In this document: positions 34,615 to 44,328 of the stretch, one piece after another
Position numbering within the stretch: position 1 is the first letter of the stretch
Layout of the letters: each line of letters begins with the position of its first letter
Assembly: GCA_949592205.1 (NCBI GenBank)
Contig: CATIUR010000001.1
Coordinates: 216,634,250-216,698,249, forward strand
Source: Helichrysum umbraculigerum
Lineage: Eukaryota > Streptophyta > Magnoliopsida > Asterales > Asteraceae
Direction: 5' to 3'
Length of the DNA stretch: 64,000 nucleotides
Program-made: the position numbers and the translations under genes
The notes under the pieces: generated by a model
The model's database searches: none
What the model saw: the letters and a program-made list of their open reading frames with translations, nothing else
Told to the model about the DNA's origin: nothing

Positions 34615-34710
34615 ACGGGGGTCCGGGGGCAGCGCCCCTGGTTAGCGGGGTCCAAGGGGCGGCAGCCCCTGGCGGGGTCCAAGGGGCAGAGCCCCTGGCT
34701 GGGGTCGAGC
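34615..34710. repeat. Three GGGGC...GCCCC palindromes in the RT-B LTR
   Basis: Three imperfect palindromes (GGGGGCAGCGCCCCTGG, AAGGGGCGGCAGCCCCTGG, AAGGGGCAGAGCCCCTGG) are separated by GGGGTCC. They sit in an otherwise AT-rich LTR. The other LTR has the same cluster at 42695-42790 with one G-to-A change at about 42738 that breaks one stem pair. Confidence 0.9.
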
Positions 34711-34854
34711 TGCCAGGTCAGCTTGGAAAATTTTTATTTCTACTATATTGCTTTGGTGAAAAACGCATCTGGGATCTGAATTTGGGTAAAATCGAGTGAT
34801 AAATTTCGAGTCTCGACACTTAGTAAAAATCTGTGTTTTTGAGGTTCTGGTTTG

Positions 34855-35119
34855 TGCGACGTTGGGTGCGACGTCGCAGATCCTGACTGCGACGTTGAGC
34901 ATGACGTCGCTATGTGCGACTTTCGCAATTTAATGCGACGTTGTACGTGGCGTCGCTATATGCGACGCTGTTGATTTCTGCGACGTAAGGGTTTGCGTCG
35001 CTAAGTGCGACGTTCGCAAGTCAATGCGACGTTGGGGATGACGTCGCTATATGCGACGTTGTGAGGGTATTGCGACGTTTTTGACTACGTCGCAGAGAGC
35101 CCAGCGTCTCTGCGACGTT
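34855..35119. repeat. 46-bp tandem array of GCGACGT/ACGTCGC inverted repeats in the RT-B LTR
   Basis: About six units start with TGCGACGT at near-regular 45-46 base spacing. Within each, GCGACGT is followed after a short loop by ACGTCGC or GCGTCGC, giving a small hairpin. Spacers vary while the arms are largely kept. The second LTR has the same array at 42935-43199. Confidence 0.9.
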
Positions 35120-35973
35120 ACGGTCTGATCGGAGGTTGGTGGCCGGAAAATCGGTCGGAAAGCTTCCGTTTGGTCCAAATCTTTTACCCAACCCATTTTT
35201 GGACATTTTAAGCATATATAAACTATAAAAACGTAAAAATGATTAAAAACGGAGAGATTCGGGTTTTGTTGGAAACTTACGAAATGGCGAAATGAAAATC
35301 CGGAAAGATGAAGTTGTAGATCGTAACGCGGTGGTTCTTTTATTCCAAAGGAGTGGTATGATTCGGCGTCGTTTCGTGATGTTATTTTGTGATTTTGTAA
35401 GGTGGTGGTGGTTTTGTTAATTGAGAGAAAAGAAAGAGAAGAAAGAGAAAGAGATGGAGAAAATGAGGAAAAAGAAAGGAGGTGGGAGGTTTAACCTCCC
35501 ATTTTCAGCCTCCGTCTCCGTGCCCCGTGCGGCGTTCGTTTTCTCCGTTGTTTAAGCGTTAAATATTTATTTTTCGCGTAATTATTCATTTAAAAATACT
35601 AATCTTTGTTAGATAATTTAATAACATCATTTTTTCAAATCTTTAACAGTTTGTTTATATTTGAATTTAAATTGTGCGTTTAATATTTTAATTGTGTTGA
35701 CGTTTATTTGTACGATACATTACCTACTTGAAATGTATTCAAAACAATATTTGAAAAATGATCACGTTATTAAACAAAATGTTTCACCAACGTCCGTAAT
35801 GTTTGAATCGAATTACATTCGATTTAAATTGCGTACGATTTAATCAAATCGCATAATCGTATATATTCACCAATATATAATTTGTTACATTAATTAGCCT
35901 AACACAGAACTAATTACATGTATTTACAGAGGATTAGGCACTAATTACTAGTCCTAATTTGGCGGTTGTTACA

Positions 35974-35986
35974 TTCTCCCCCTGTT
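35974..35986 (-). other. RT-B polypurine tract
   Basis: On the - strand ACAGGGGGAGAA abuts the 3' LTR start TGTAAC, the expected plus-strand priming site. Confidence 0.8.
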
Positions 35987-36007
35987 AAAAGAATTTCGTC
36001 CCGAAAT

Positions 36008-37099
36008 TTAAGTCGAAGTCGCGTTCGGGGTAGAATCAGTGAATAAGTGGGGATACTTGAGTCGCATTTGGTCTTCCCGTTCCCAAGTGAATTCCGGACC
36101 ACGCCGCGAATTCCACCTGACTTTGACGATGGGAATACGACTTTGTTTCAGTTGTTTGACCTCACGGTCCATAATTTCGGCGGGTTCCTCAACGAAATGA
36201 AGTTTGTCATCGATGCGGATCTCGTCAAGGGGTATGATAAGTGTCTCGTCGGACAGACATTTCTTCAAGTTAGAAATGTGAAACGTAGGGTGCACGCTGC
36301 TGAGTTCGGAAGGCAGCTGCAATCGATATGCCACGGGGCCAATCCGTTCGAGGATCTCAAAAGGCCCAATGTACCTAGGATTTAATTTCCCGCGTTTACC
36401 AAACCGGATTACGCCTTTCCAAGGCGATACTTTTAAGAGTACTCGGTCCCCAACTTGGAACTCGAGTGGCTTGCGTCTCACGTCAGCATAACTTTTCTGA
36501 CGATCTCGCGCGGCTTTGAGTCGGTTCATTTTCTCGGTGGTTTCTTGTATGAGTTCAGGACCAGTGAGTTGACTATCTCCCACTTCAGTCCAACATATCG
36601 GTGATCGGCACTTACGATCGTACAGTGCCTCAAAAGGTGCAGCCTTAATGCTGGCGTGATAACTGTTATTGTAGGAAAACTCACACAACGGTAGGTGTCT
36701 TTCCCAGTTGGTACCGAAATCAACTACGCAGGCTCGTAGCATATCTTCCAGTGTCTGTATAGTTCGTTCGCTCTGGCCATCGGTCTGAGGGTGGTACGCG
36801 GTACTCATATCGAGACGGGTACCTAGTGATTTTTGGAGTGATTGCCAGAAGCCAGATGTGAAACGAGCATCCCTGTCAGAGATGATCGAGATAGGGACAC
36901 CATGTTGACAAACGATTTCTTTGATGTAAATTTGTGTGAGGCGTTCCATTTTGTCGGTTTCTTTGATTGCCAAGAAATGAGCCGATTTGGTGAGACGATC
37001 GACGATCACCCAAATGGTATCGCAACCGCTTGACGACTTAGGAAGTTTGGTTATGAAATCCATGGCAATCTGTTCCCATTTCCATTCAGGAATGTCAGG
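36008..37099 (-). CDS. RT-B integrase catalytic core and chromodomain-like tail
   Basis: This is the distal part of the RT-B polyprotein after the stop at 37100-37102; the first Met is at 37063 (351 residues). The integrase triad is D2 (MDFITKLP), D63 (ISDRD) and E99 (QSER), again with 35 residues between the last two. RYIGPFEI lies in the C-terminal GPF/Y region. Residues about 292-340 (VEEPAEIMDREV ... VKVRWN ... EFTWE) form the chromodomain-like tail. The sequence upstream of Met37063 (PDIPEWKWEQIA) is still in frame with the RT part, so only the one nonsense codon separates the two halves. As it stands this half would not be made. Confidence 0.92.
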   Translation of the reverse strand, partial: PDIPEWKWEQIAMDFITKLPKSSSGCDTIWVIVDRLTKSAHFLAIKETDKMERLTQIYIKEIVCQHGVPISIISDRDARFTSGFWQSLQKSLGTRLDMSTAYHPQTDGQSERTIQTLEDMLRACVVDFGTNWERHLPLCEFSYNNSYHASIKAAPFEALYDRKCRSPICWTEVGDSQLTGPELIQETTEKMNRLKAARDRQKSYADVRRKPLEFQVGDRVLLKVSPWKGVIRFGKRGKLNPRYIGPFEILERIGPVAYRLQLPSELSSVHPTFHISNLKKCLSDETLIIPLDEIRIDDKLHFVEEPAEIMDREVKQLKQSRIPIVKVRWNSRRGPEFTWEREDQMRLKYPHLFTDSTPNATST

Positions 37100-40000
37100 T
37101 TATTGGAGTAAGCCGGAAGGTTTCTGGTATTCGGCTTTGACCTTGGAACAAGTTAAGCATTTGCTGACGTACAAGGCAATGTCAGCTTTCATGTTCGGCC
37201 ACCAGTAAAACTCCTTGATGCCGTGATACATTTTGTCAGATCCCGGGTGGATATAATACTTGGACTTGTGAGCTTCATCCATTACCAAGTCCCGAAGGTT
37301 CCCGAAACTAGGCAACCAGATTCGGTTAGAGAAGTACCTAACTCCGTTGGGTCTGATTTCGAACCGTTTATCCATGCCTCGTAAGGCCTCGTTTTTGACA
37401 TTATCGGGTTTGAGAGCTTCGAGTTGAGCGGTGAGAATCTGGATATTCAAATCGTTGTGAATGGTCATACTGAGGGCCCGAACTCGAAGCGGTTTTGTTC
37501 GTTCCTTACGACTGAGAGCATCGGCAACCATGTTTGCCTTACCTGGATGATATTTGATCTCACAGTCGTAATCAGTGAGCAACTCGATCCATCGACGTTT
37601 CCTCATGTTAAGATCTTTTTGGTCGAAGATGTGTTGGAGACTTTTGTGGTCGGTAAATACAGTACTTCGGGTACCATAAAGGTAGTGTCTCCAGATTTTG
37701 AGAGCGAATACCACGGCCCCTAACTCGAGGTCGTGAGTTGTGTAGTTCTTCTCGTGAACTTTAAGTTGTCGGGAGGCGTAAGCAATGACCTTGTCTCGTT
37801 GCATCAACACGCAACCGAGACCTTGGTGAGAAGCATCGCAGTATACCACGAAGTCATCGGTGCCTTCGGGTAAGGATAGAATGGGTGCACTACAAAGCTT
37901 TAGTTTCAACAGCTGAAATGCTGACTCTTGTTTATCAGTCCAATCGAACTTTTTGTCTTTCTGAGTCAGTGTCGTGAGTGGTATGGCTATTTTTGAGAAG
38001 TTTTCAATGAATCGGCGATAATACCCCGCCAATCCCAAGAATTGGCGTACTTCGGTAGGAGTGGTTGGCGCCTGCCAGTTCTTGATGGCCTCGATTTTTG
38101 ATGGGTCTACATGAATTCCCTGACTATCAATCACATGCCTAAGGAATTGAACGGTTTTTATCCAGAACTCACACTTAGAGAATTTGGCGTAAAGCTCCTC
38201 GTGTCTAAGTAGTTCTAGGATGGTTCTGAGTTGTTGTGCGTGTTCTTGTTCGTTTCGTGAGTATATGAGGATGTCATCGATGAACACAATGACAAACTTG
38301 TCGAGATAAGGTTTACACACCCGATTCATAAGGTCCATGAATACAGCCGGTGCGTTGGTTAGACCAAAGGGCATCACTTGGAACTCGTAGTGCCCGTAAC
38401 GAGTTCTGAATGCGGTTTTTGGGATGTCGGCATCACGAACACGCAATTGGTGATAACCCGATCGAAGGTCCATCTTTGAATAACAGCTTGATCCTTGAAG
38501 TTGATCGAACAGATCGTCGATTCGAGGAAGTGGGTATCGGTTCTTGACGGTTAGTTTGTTCAACTCTCGGTAGTCAATACACATTCGAAATAAACCGTCT
38601 TTCCTTTTGACAAACAAGACCGGAGCTCCCCAAGGTGAAGAACTCGGTCTGATGAATCCTCTATCCAGAAGTTCCTGTAACTGAGTGGACAGCTCCTGAA
38701 GTTCGGATGGGGCTAGGCGGTACGGTGCTCGGGCCACCGGTGCGGCACCCGGCACGAGATCAATCGAGAACTCGACCTGTCTAGGTGGAGGTAAACCAGG
38801 TAGTTCTTCTGGAAAGACTCCGGGAAAGTCTCTAGCGATTGGCACATCTTCAAGTCGCTTCTCCTCCGACTTTTTCTCAGTGATGTGCGCGAGAATTGCT
38901 GGGTAACCCTTTCTCAGAAATTTTCGGGTTTTTAAACAGGTGATTAAGTTTAGTCTCGACCCACCGGTCTCCCCCTGTATGATCAAGGTACTACCGGCGG
39001 CGAGAGGAATTCGGACGATCTTATCATGGCAAACAATTTCGGCCCGATGCTTGGACAACCAGTCCTTACCCACGATGACATCGAAACTTCCTAGTTCAAC
39101 AGGCATTAGATCGATTGAGAATGTTTTGTTTGCGAGGTTTAAAGTGCAATTAGGTATCACACTATTGGTTTCTATGAGTTTACCATTTGCGAGTTCTACG
39201 GTGTACTTAACATCTAAGGCCGAAGGGGTGATATTAAGTAGTGGGCAAAACTCATCAGATATGAAACTTTTATCAGCACCGGTATCAAATAATACTGAAG
39301 CAGTAAGATCGTTGAGAAGAAACGTACCCGTTACAACATTCGGGTCTTCTCTAGCTTCCCCAGCTTTGATGACAAATGCTCTGCTACGAGCAGGGTTGTT
39401 GTTCCGTTTGTTGTGGTTGTTGTTGTTGTTGTTTCTCTGCTTAGGGCAATTATTCTGAAAGTGCCCAGGACTTCCGCACCCATAACAAGTCTTTGGGGCA
39501 CTGGTGTTTCGACAATCTTTGGCCAGATGCCCAAAACGTTTGCAGTTTGTGCAAGGGCAGGAACCGTCATGGTGACGATTGCATTTGGGGCAGTAGGGCT
39601 TGCTTCCAAGGTACCCTTTCTTTTCTGAAGAGCCGGATGAATAAGCCCTAAGGGGCTCAGGCTTTCGGTTGGTGATTTGGTTGGATGAGTTGGGGTTTCC
39701 TTCCCACTTTCGTTTGTTGTTTGTAGGTGGGGCTGAAGTTGTGTTACGGCGGACAGCGTTTGCCGTAAGTTCATGGGTCATACGGATGGCGTTCTGGATA
39801 GTACCTGGTTTGGATGAAGTCACCAGGTCCTGGAGTTTCTCGGGCAGTCCATCAACATATTTCTCGATCCTCTTGTATTCAGGATCGACCATGGATGGGC
39901 ACAGAAGTGCCAGCTGGTGGAAACGGTTGGTGTACCCGGTGATATCATCACCTTGCATCTTGTGGTTCCAAAATTCCAGCTCCAGTTGTTTCAGTTCATC

Positions 40001-40414
40001 CCTGGGGCAATACTCACCCCTTAACATCTCCTTCAACTCCTCCCACGGGAGTTTATAAGCATTGGCAACGCCCACAGTTTGGGCATAGGTGTTCCACCAC
40101 GTGAGTGCGGTGTCAGTAAAAGTACTAACAGAGAACTTAACCTTGTCCCCCTCCGCACAGTTGCAGATAAGGAATACCGATTCAACTTTCTCAATCCAAC
40201 GTATTAGACCGATTGCTCCCTCAGTACCTGCAAAGTTCAGAGGTTTGCAGTTTTGGAAGTCCTTATATGAGCAGGGCTTGGGTTGTGGTCCATTGTTAGC
40301 GGTATCTTCGCTACCAGGAGCTGAAGTCCGGGTAGCTAGGGCTTGGGCCACGCTACGGGCAATCAGACCCGCAACTTCGGCTTCAGTGAGGGTGATTTGT
40401 CGACGAGGAGGCAT
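37100..40414 (-). CDS. RT-B gag-pol: gag, protease, reverse transcriptase, RNase H, integrase zinc finger
   Basis: The open frame reaches 40534, but the likely start is the Met at 40414 (MPPRRQITLTEAE), the family's usual gag N-terminus. Residue numbers here count from 40534. The gag capsid domain is about 105-260. Zinc knuckles are CTNCKRFGHLAKDC (328-341) and CYGCGSPGHFQNNC (350-363). The protease motif is FDTGAD (Asp417). RT has KMDLRSGYHQ (D689) and FIDD (751-754). RNase H has D900, and VADALS with D1004. The integrase zinc finger is H1089, H1096, C1126, C1129. Translation stops after SGLLQ at a TAA where the family has Gln, consistent with a single C-to-T change. Otherwise the ORF is undamaged. 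Confidence 0.94.
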   Translation of the reverse strand: MPPRRQITLTEAEVAGLIARSVAQALATRTSAPGSEDTANNGPQPKPCSYKDFQNCKPLNFAGTEGAIGLIRWIEKVESVFLICNCAEGDKVKFSVSTFTDTALTWWNTYAQTVGVANAYKLPWEELKEMLRGEYCPRDELKQLELEFWNHKMQGDDITGYTNRFHQLALLCPSMVDPEYKRIEKYVDGLPEKLQDLVTSSKPGTIQNAIRMTHELTANAVRRNTTSAPPTNNKRKWEGNPNSSNQITNRKPEPLRAYSSGSSEKKGYLGSKPYCPKCNRHHDGSCPCTNCKRFGHLAKDCRNTSAPKTCYGCGSPGHFQNNCPKQRNNNNNNHNKRNNNPARSRAFVIKAGEAREDPNVVTGTFLLNDLTASVLFDTGADKSFISDEFCPLLNITPSALDVKYTVELANGKLIETNSVIPNCTLNLANKTFSIDLMPVELGSFDVIVGKDWLSKHRAEIVCHDKIVRIPLAAGSTLIIQGETGGSRLNLITCLKTRKFLRKGYPAILAHITEKKSEEKRLEDVPIARDFPGVFPEELPGLPPPRQVEFSIDLVPGAAPVARAPYRLAPSELQELSTQLQELLDRGFIRPSSSPWGAPVLFVKRKDGLFRMCIDYRELNKLTVKNRYPLPRIDDLFDQLQGSSCYSKMDLRSGYHQLRVRDADIPKTAFRTRYGHYEFQVMPFGLTNAPAVFMDLMNRVCKPYLDKFVIVFIDDILIYSRNEQEHAQQLRTILELLRHEELYAKFSKCEFWIKTVQFLRHVIDSQGIHVDPSKIEAIKNWQAPTTPTEVRQFLGLAGYYRRFIENFSKIAIPLTTLTQKDKKFDWTDKQESAFQLLKLKLCSAPILSLPEGTDDFVVYCDASHQGLGCVLMQRDKVIAYASRQLKVHEKNYTTHDLELGAVVFALKIWRHYLYGTRSTVFTDHKSLQHIFDQKDLNMRKRRWIELLTDYDCEIKYHPGKANMVADALSRKERTKPLRVRALSMTIHNDLNIQILTAQLEALKPDNVKNEALRGMDKRFEIRPNGVRYFSNRIWLPSFGNLRDLVMDEAHKSKYYIHPGSDKMYHGIKEFYWWPNMKADIALYVSKCLTCSKVKAEYQKPSGLLQ

Positions 40415-40682
40415 GCTGCTGATCAAGGAAAGAACAAGGAAAGTGGAATAAGTTATTTGCATGAAACTATGATATATCACAAGTGTATATAATGAGATAC
40501 ACGATAACAGTACTAGGTGATAATCATATTCCATTTAGGTAAACAAGTTGGATACAAAGTTCGGGTTTTCCAAAAGATTACAGAGTAGTAGTAGTAGTAC
40601 AAAAGTACCGGGAATGGTTACATCCGGTTGAATTACATAGGTCCTAATTAAGTAGTTAACTGGTTACAAGTTACAGACTGTT

Positions 40683-41195
40683 CTAATCTTGATGCAGATT
40701 AATCTGCTCCATCAGCGCGACAAGGCGGTCCACGGTTTCTGCTAGTCTGTTGGCTTGTCTGGCGTTGTCTTCGACCAAGGCTAGTCGCTGTACTAGTGCT
40801 CGAGAGTGGTCCTCAGTCTCCTGTGAATGCTGTTCACACTCCTCTAGTCGGTTTCTTACGAGTTCACCCGCGCCTAATTCAGGGGTCATTGAATCCTGAA
40901 TTATGCTTACAGAGAGGTTTGTGTCCTCTTGTTCTTGCTGGAGTTGGGATATGTGATCAAGAGCTTGGCGAAGCAGGTAGATCATTCGGTGTTGTTCCCG
41001 TTCGAGATTTTCAAGCCTTTGCTCCTGACGGCGGAGTTGGGTAGCCAACACTGGCACCGTGAGATGTGCCGAGTCCTGAGAGTTATGACCAGGATAGGGG
41101 TTGCTTCGAGGTGACCTAGTGATCCTCCTGGCTATTCGCGGGTTTCGAGATCCTTGCGGATGAGAGCGTGATGAATTGGGTGATGTGTTTGCCAT
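40683..41195 (-). CDS. RT-B leader ORF, coiled-coil protein of unknown function
   Basis: This ORF lies between the PBS (41512) and gag (40414) in the same orientation. The frame is open from 41267, but the Met at 41195 (MANTSPNSSRS) is the better start because the upstream residues are hydrophobic and resemble translated leader. It would give about 170 residues. The N-terminus is basic and Ser/Pro-rich (RNPRIARRITRSPRSNPYPG). The remainder is Glu/Gln/Leu-rich with heptad-like spacing (RRQEQRLENLEREQHRMIYL, later VEDNARQANRLAETVDRLVA), suggesting a long coiled coil. No zinc finger, catalytic motif or membrane segment is visible. RT-A has no counterpart. Some plant Ty3/gypsy lineages (Tat/Ogre) have an ORF upstream of gag, but I do not recognise this one as homologous. 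It might aid RNA or particle assembly; that is speculation. Confidence 0.6.
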   Translation of the reverse strand: MANTSPNSSRSHPQGSRNPRIARRITRSPRSNPYPGHNSQDSAHLTVPVLATQLRRQEQRLENLEREQHRMIYLLRQALDHISQLQQEQEDTNLSVSIIQDSMTPELGAGELVRNRLEECEQHSQETEDHSRALVQRLALVEDNARQANRLAETVDRLVALMEQINLHQD

Positions 41196-41500
41196 TCCTG
41201 AGGCAGAGTGTAAGTAAGACGAGGCTAATATATATAAGTATATAATATCCAGCCTAGTGTCTAGCACGTATCAAGTAATGGTCTGGTTCTCTCGTGGTCA
41301 GAGTCAACTAACGCATTCCTGTTCAACATAACCATTTCAGACCTCACCTCATCTTTCCTTAATTGTACATAGTTGATCAGGCTATGTTAAATTAAAGTCG
41401 TATGATGAAATTCCTGAACCAATCATGCCTAGTAAGGAAATACTGCCTAATGGTCATAGTCTAGGCCCACTAAATGCAACCTAGTTCACTATAACCTTAG

Positions 41501-41512
41501 GCTCTGATACCA
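41501..41512 (-). other. RT-B primer binding site (initiator Met tRNA)
   Basis: On the - strand TGGTATCAGAGC starts three bases after the 5' LTR end (41516). It is complementary to the 3' end of plant initiator-Met tRNA. Confidence 0.95.
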
Positions 41513-41515
41513 ATC

Positions 41516-44053
41516 TGTAACACCCCCAAATTTAGTGAATTGCGGAAGCATACTTGGGTGTTACTAATCAATATACAAAGCACAAGATATACAGCAAACG
41601 ACCTCTAAATGAGACGTTTTGTAAAATAGTTACATTCCATAAATTAATCGTTTGAAAACATATAGTTTTCTTTACAAAAATATGTAAGCCTAGAGTCCGC
41701 GTATGTGGCGGGAGATTCTATTACATAACCATAGCTACAAAAGATAATGCCAAAGAATCTCCGTTAAATACAGTTTGGAAATCATGCGACTCTAGCTAGT
41801 GATCCTGGAGTGATCCTACTCCGTAAGTGTACCTGAGAATACATGCTAAAAATGGTCAACCAAAATGTTGGTGAATCTCACAGGTTTATCAGTAAATAAT
41901 CAGTTTGAACACAAGATTTCATCAGTAGTGCCCGCAGGCGTATATCAAGTATTTGCAAATCCAGCAAAAGTAAAGTAATTAAGTTATACCGTTGCCATGA
42001 GGCTCATAATCGAAGCTTAACCCGTAAATAATCAGTTGCTCCCGTGACATGCTCGTAATTGAGCAAGCATAAGTAACGAAATAATAGTCGCCCGTTTATA
42101 CAGAACGGTTCGTGGTAGCGCTACTACCCCGGGCGGGGAGGGTCATTTCCCTAATGGATCCATTAACTAGTGTTCGCGCTTAAGTCCATAACTAACGATA
42201 TATGATGGAGAGACTTCTGTAAGTAGTAAACAACTCATGCAATTCCGTTTGGTATAGTAAACAGTTTTAGTACTTGTGTTCAAGAAAAGCAAGCAATGTA
42301 TCTCACCCCGTATATAAACAGTAAAAGTGGGACTGTAAGACTCACCTGAGCCTAGTAGTAAGCAGTTGAAAACTGTAAGTAGCGTGTAGGTTCTCCGAAC
42401 CCGTAACCTTTAAATGCCTAAACATGTAAGGTTAAGTAAGTAGATGTCTCGCAAGACCATCTAGGCTAGTTGTCCATACAACCCGTTGTCCAAATGTTGG
42501 TTCGTTATCGTTTGTAATAAAGTGTTCGGCCCGTTGGTGATTCGTTATGATTAAAGTTTTATCACTTATAACGCGATTTAGAGTGATTGCACTTGAAAAG
42601 TATGTTCTATTATGTTCGATAATTCGTATTGTATAAGTATTTGAAATTGTACAAGTTTGACACTTGGTGAGAAATGTGCTTATGGAATCTAAGTACGGGG
42701 GTCCGGGGGCAGCGCCCCTGGTTAGCGGGGTCCAAGGGACGGCAGCCCCTGGCGGGGTCCAAGGGGCAGAGCCCCTGGCTGGGGTCGAGCTGCCAGGTCA
42801 GCTTGGAAAATTTTTATTTCTACTATATTGCTTTGGTGAAAAACGCATCTGGGATCTGAATTTGGGTAAAATCGAGTGATAAATTTCGAGTCTCGACACT
42901 TAGTAAAAATCTGTGTTTTTGAGGTTCTGGTTTGTGCGACGTTGGGTGCGACGTCGCAGATCCTGACTGCGACGTTGAGCATGACGTCGCTATGTGCGAC
43001 TTTCGCAATTTAATGCGACGTTGTACGTGGCGTCGCTATATGCGACGCTGTTGATTTCTGCGACGTAAGGGTTTGCGTCGCTAAGTGCGACGTTCGCAAG
43101 TCAATGCGACGTTGGGGATGACGTCGCTATATGCGACGTTGTGAGGGTATTGCGACGTTTTTGACTACGTCGCAGAGAGCCCAGCGTCTCTGCGACGTTA
43201 CGGTCTGATCGGAGGTTGGTGGCCGGAAAATCGGTCGGAAAGCTTCCGTTTGGTCCAAATCTTTTACCCAACCCATTTTTGGACATTTTAAGCATATATA
43301 AACTATAAAAACGTAAAAATGATTAAAAACGGAGAGATTCGGGTTTTGTTGGAAACTTACGAAATGGCGAAATGAAAATCCGGAAAGATGAAGTTGTAGA
43401 TCGTAACGCGGTGGTTCTTTTATTCCAAAGGAGTGGTATGATTCGGCGTCGTTTCGTGATGTTATTTTGTGATTTTGTAAGGTGGTGGTGGTTTTGTTAA
43501 TTGAGAGAAAAGAAAGAGAAGAAAGAGAAAGAGATGGAGAAAATGAGGAAAAAGAAAGGAGGTGGGAGGTTTAACCTCCCATTTTCAGCCTCCGTCTCCG
43601 TGCCCCGTGCGGCGTTCATTTTCTCCGTTGTTTAAGCGTTAAATATTTATTTTTCGCGTAATTATTCATTTAAAAATACTAATCTTTGTTAGATAATTTA
43701 ATAACATCATTTTTTCAAATCTTTAACAGTTTGTTTATATTTGAATTTAAATTGTGCGTTTAATATTTTAATTGTGTTGACGTTTATTTGTACGATACAT
43801 TACCTACTTGAAATGTATTCAAAACAATATTTGAAAAATGATCGCGTTATTAAACAAAATGTTTCACCAACGTCCGTAATGTTTGAATCGAATTACATTC
43901 GATTTAAATTGCGTACGATTTAATCAAATCGCATAATCGTATATATTCACCAATATATAATTTGTTACATTAATTAGCCTAACACAGAACTAATTACATG
44001 TATTTACAGAGGATTAGGCACTAATTACTAGTCCTAATTTGGCGGTTGTTACA
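41516..44053 (-). repeat. RT-B 5' LTR (right copy)
   Basis: This 2,538-bp copy has a constant 8,080-base offset from the left LTR. The four differences found are G/T near 41865, G/A near 42738, G/A near 43618 and A/G near 43844. It would drive leftward transcription. Confidence 0.95.
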
Positions 44054-44058
44054 GTACG

Positions 44059-44328
44059 CTCGATTTCTGACAGTGGCGCAGACCCTTGACTTGAGAGACG
44101 ATTGGTGTATTTTGAATTCCTCGTACAGAAACAACTTCACACGGATGGATGCTAATTAAGAGGCGCTAGTTCTTTTGTTATGTGAAAGGGTAGTTTAGTA
44201 AAATCTAACACAATTATCATGCCTAATGACATCATTAATCTATCTAATGGTGGCTAATTAAGAGTTAGCTTTTAATCAAGGGGGGAAACTCTTCTAGGAG
44301 TTTTCTTATCTACCTATTTTATATAAGG
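44059..44328 (-). mobile_element. Helitron-like 5' arm of the myosin-bearing segment
   Basis: On the - strand a TC start at 44328 (TCCTTATATAAAATAGGTAG, after an A) leads into a terminal region of about 200 bases. This region recurs at 47389-47601 and in weaker form at 29040-29219. With RT-B removed, it continues into the myosin fragment. The matching 3' end is not identified with certainty; 12378 is a candidate if the SFH-bearing element is nested inside. Confidence 0.45.

Larger units (their letters stand above)
33436..35973 (-). repeat. RT-B 3' LTR (left copy)
   Basis: This 2,538-bp LTR begins TGTAAC and ends TTGTTACA on the + strand. It holds a G/C-rich palindrome cluster (34615-34710) and a 46-bp tandem inverted-repeat array (34855-35119). 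It lies next to the polypurine tract. Confidence 0.95.
33436..44053 (-). mobile_element. RT-B: Ty3/gypsy (Tekay/Del-like chromovirus type) LTR retrotransposon with an extra ORF
   Basis: This is a complete 10,618-bp element in - orientation with perfect 5-bp target duplications GTACG (33431-33435 and 44054-44058). Its two LTRs of 2,538 bp differ at only four positions that I can find, so it is a very recent insertion. Internal order on the - strand is PBS (41501-41512), coiled-coil ORF (41195-40683), gag-pol (40414-36008) and polypurine tract. The coding frame is open except for one stop codon at 37100-37102. Its gag, LTRs and leader differ from RT-A, so the two are separate families of the same broad clade. 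Confidence 0.95.

Noticed and set aside
34584..34902. Short overlapping frames in both RT-B LTRs on both strands
   Set aside because: They arise from the GC palindrome cluster. Translations are low-complexity and differ by frame without any motif.
34855..35119. Regularly spaced repeats resembling a CRISPR array
   Set aside because: It is inside a plant LTR, the spacers are only partly unique, the units contain internal inverted repeats, and no cas genes exist in this eukaryotic DNA.
38940..40451. + strand open frames opposite RT-B gag and protease
   Set aside because: They are antisense shadows of a strongly biased coding sequence with no domain of their own.
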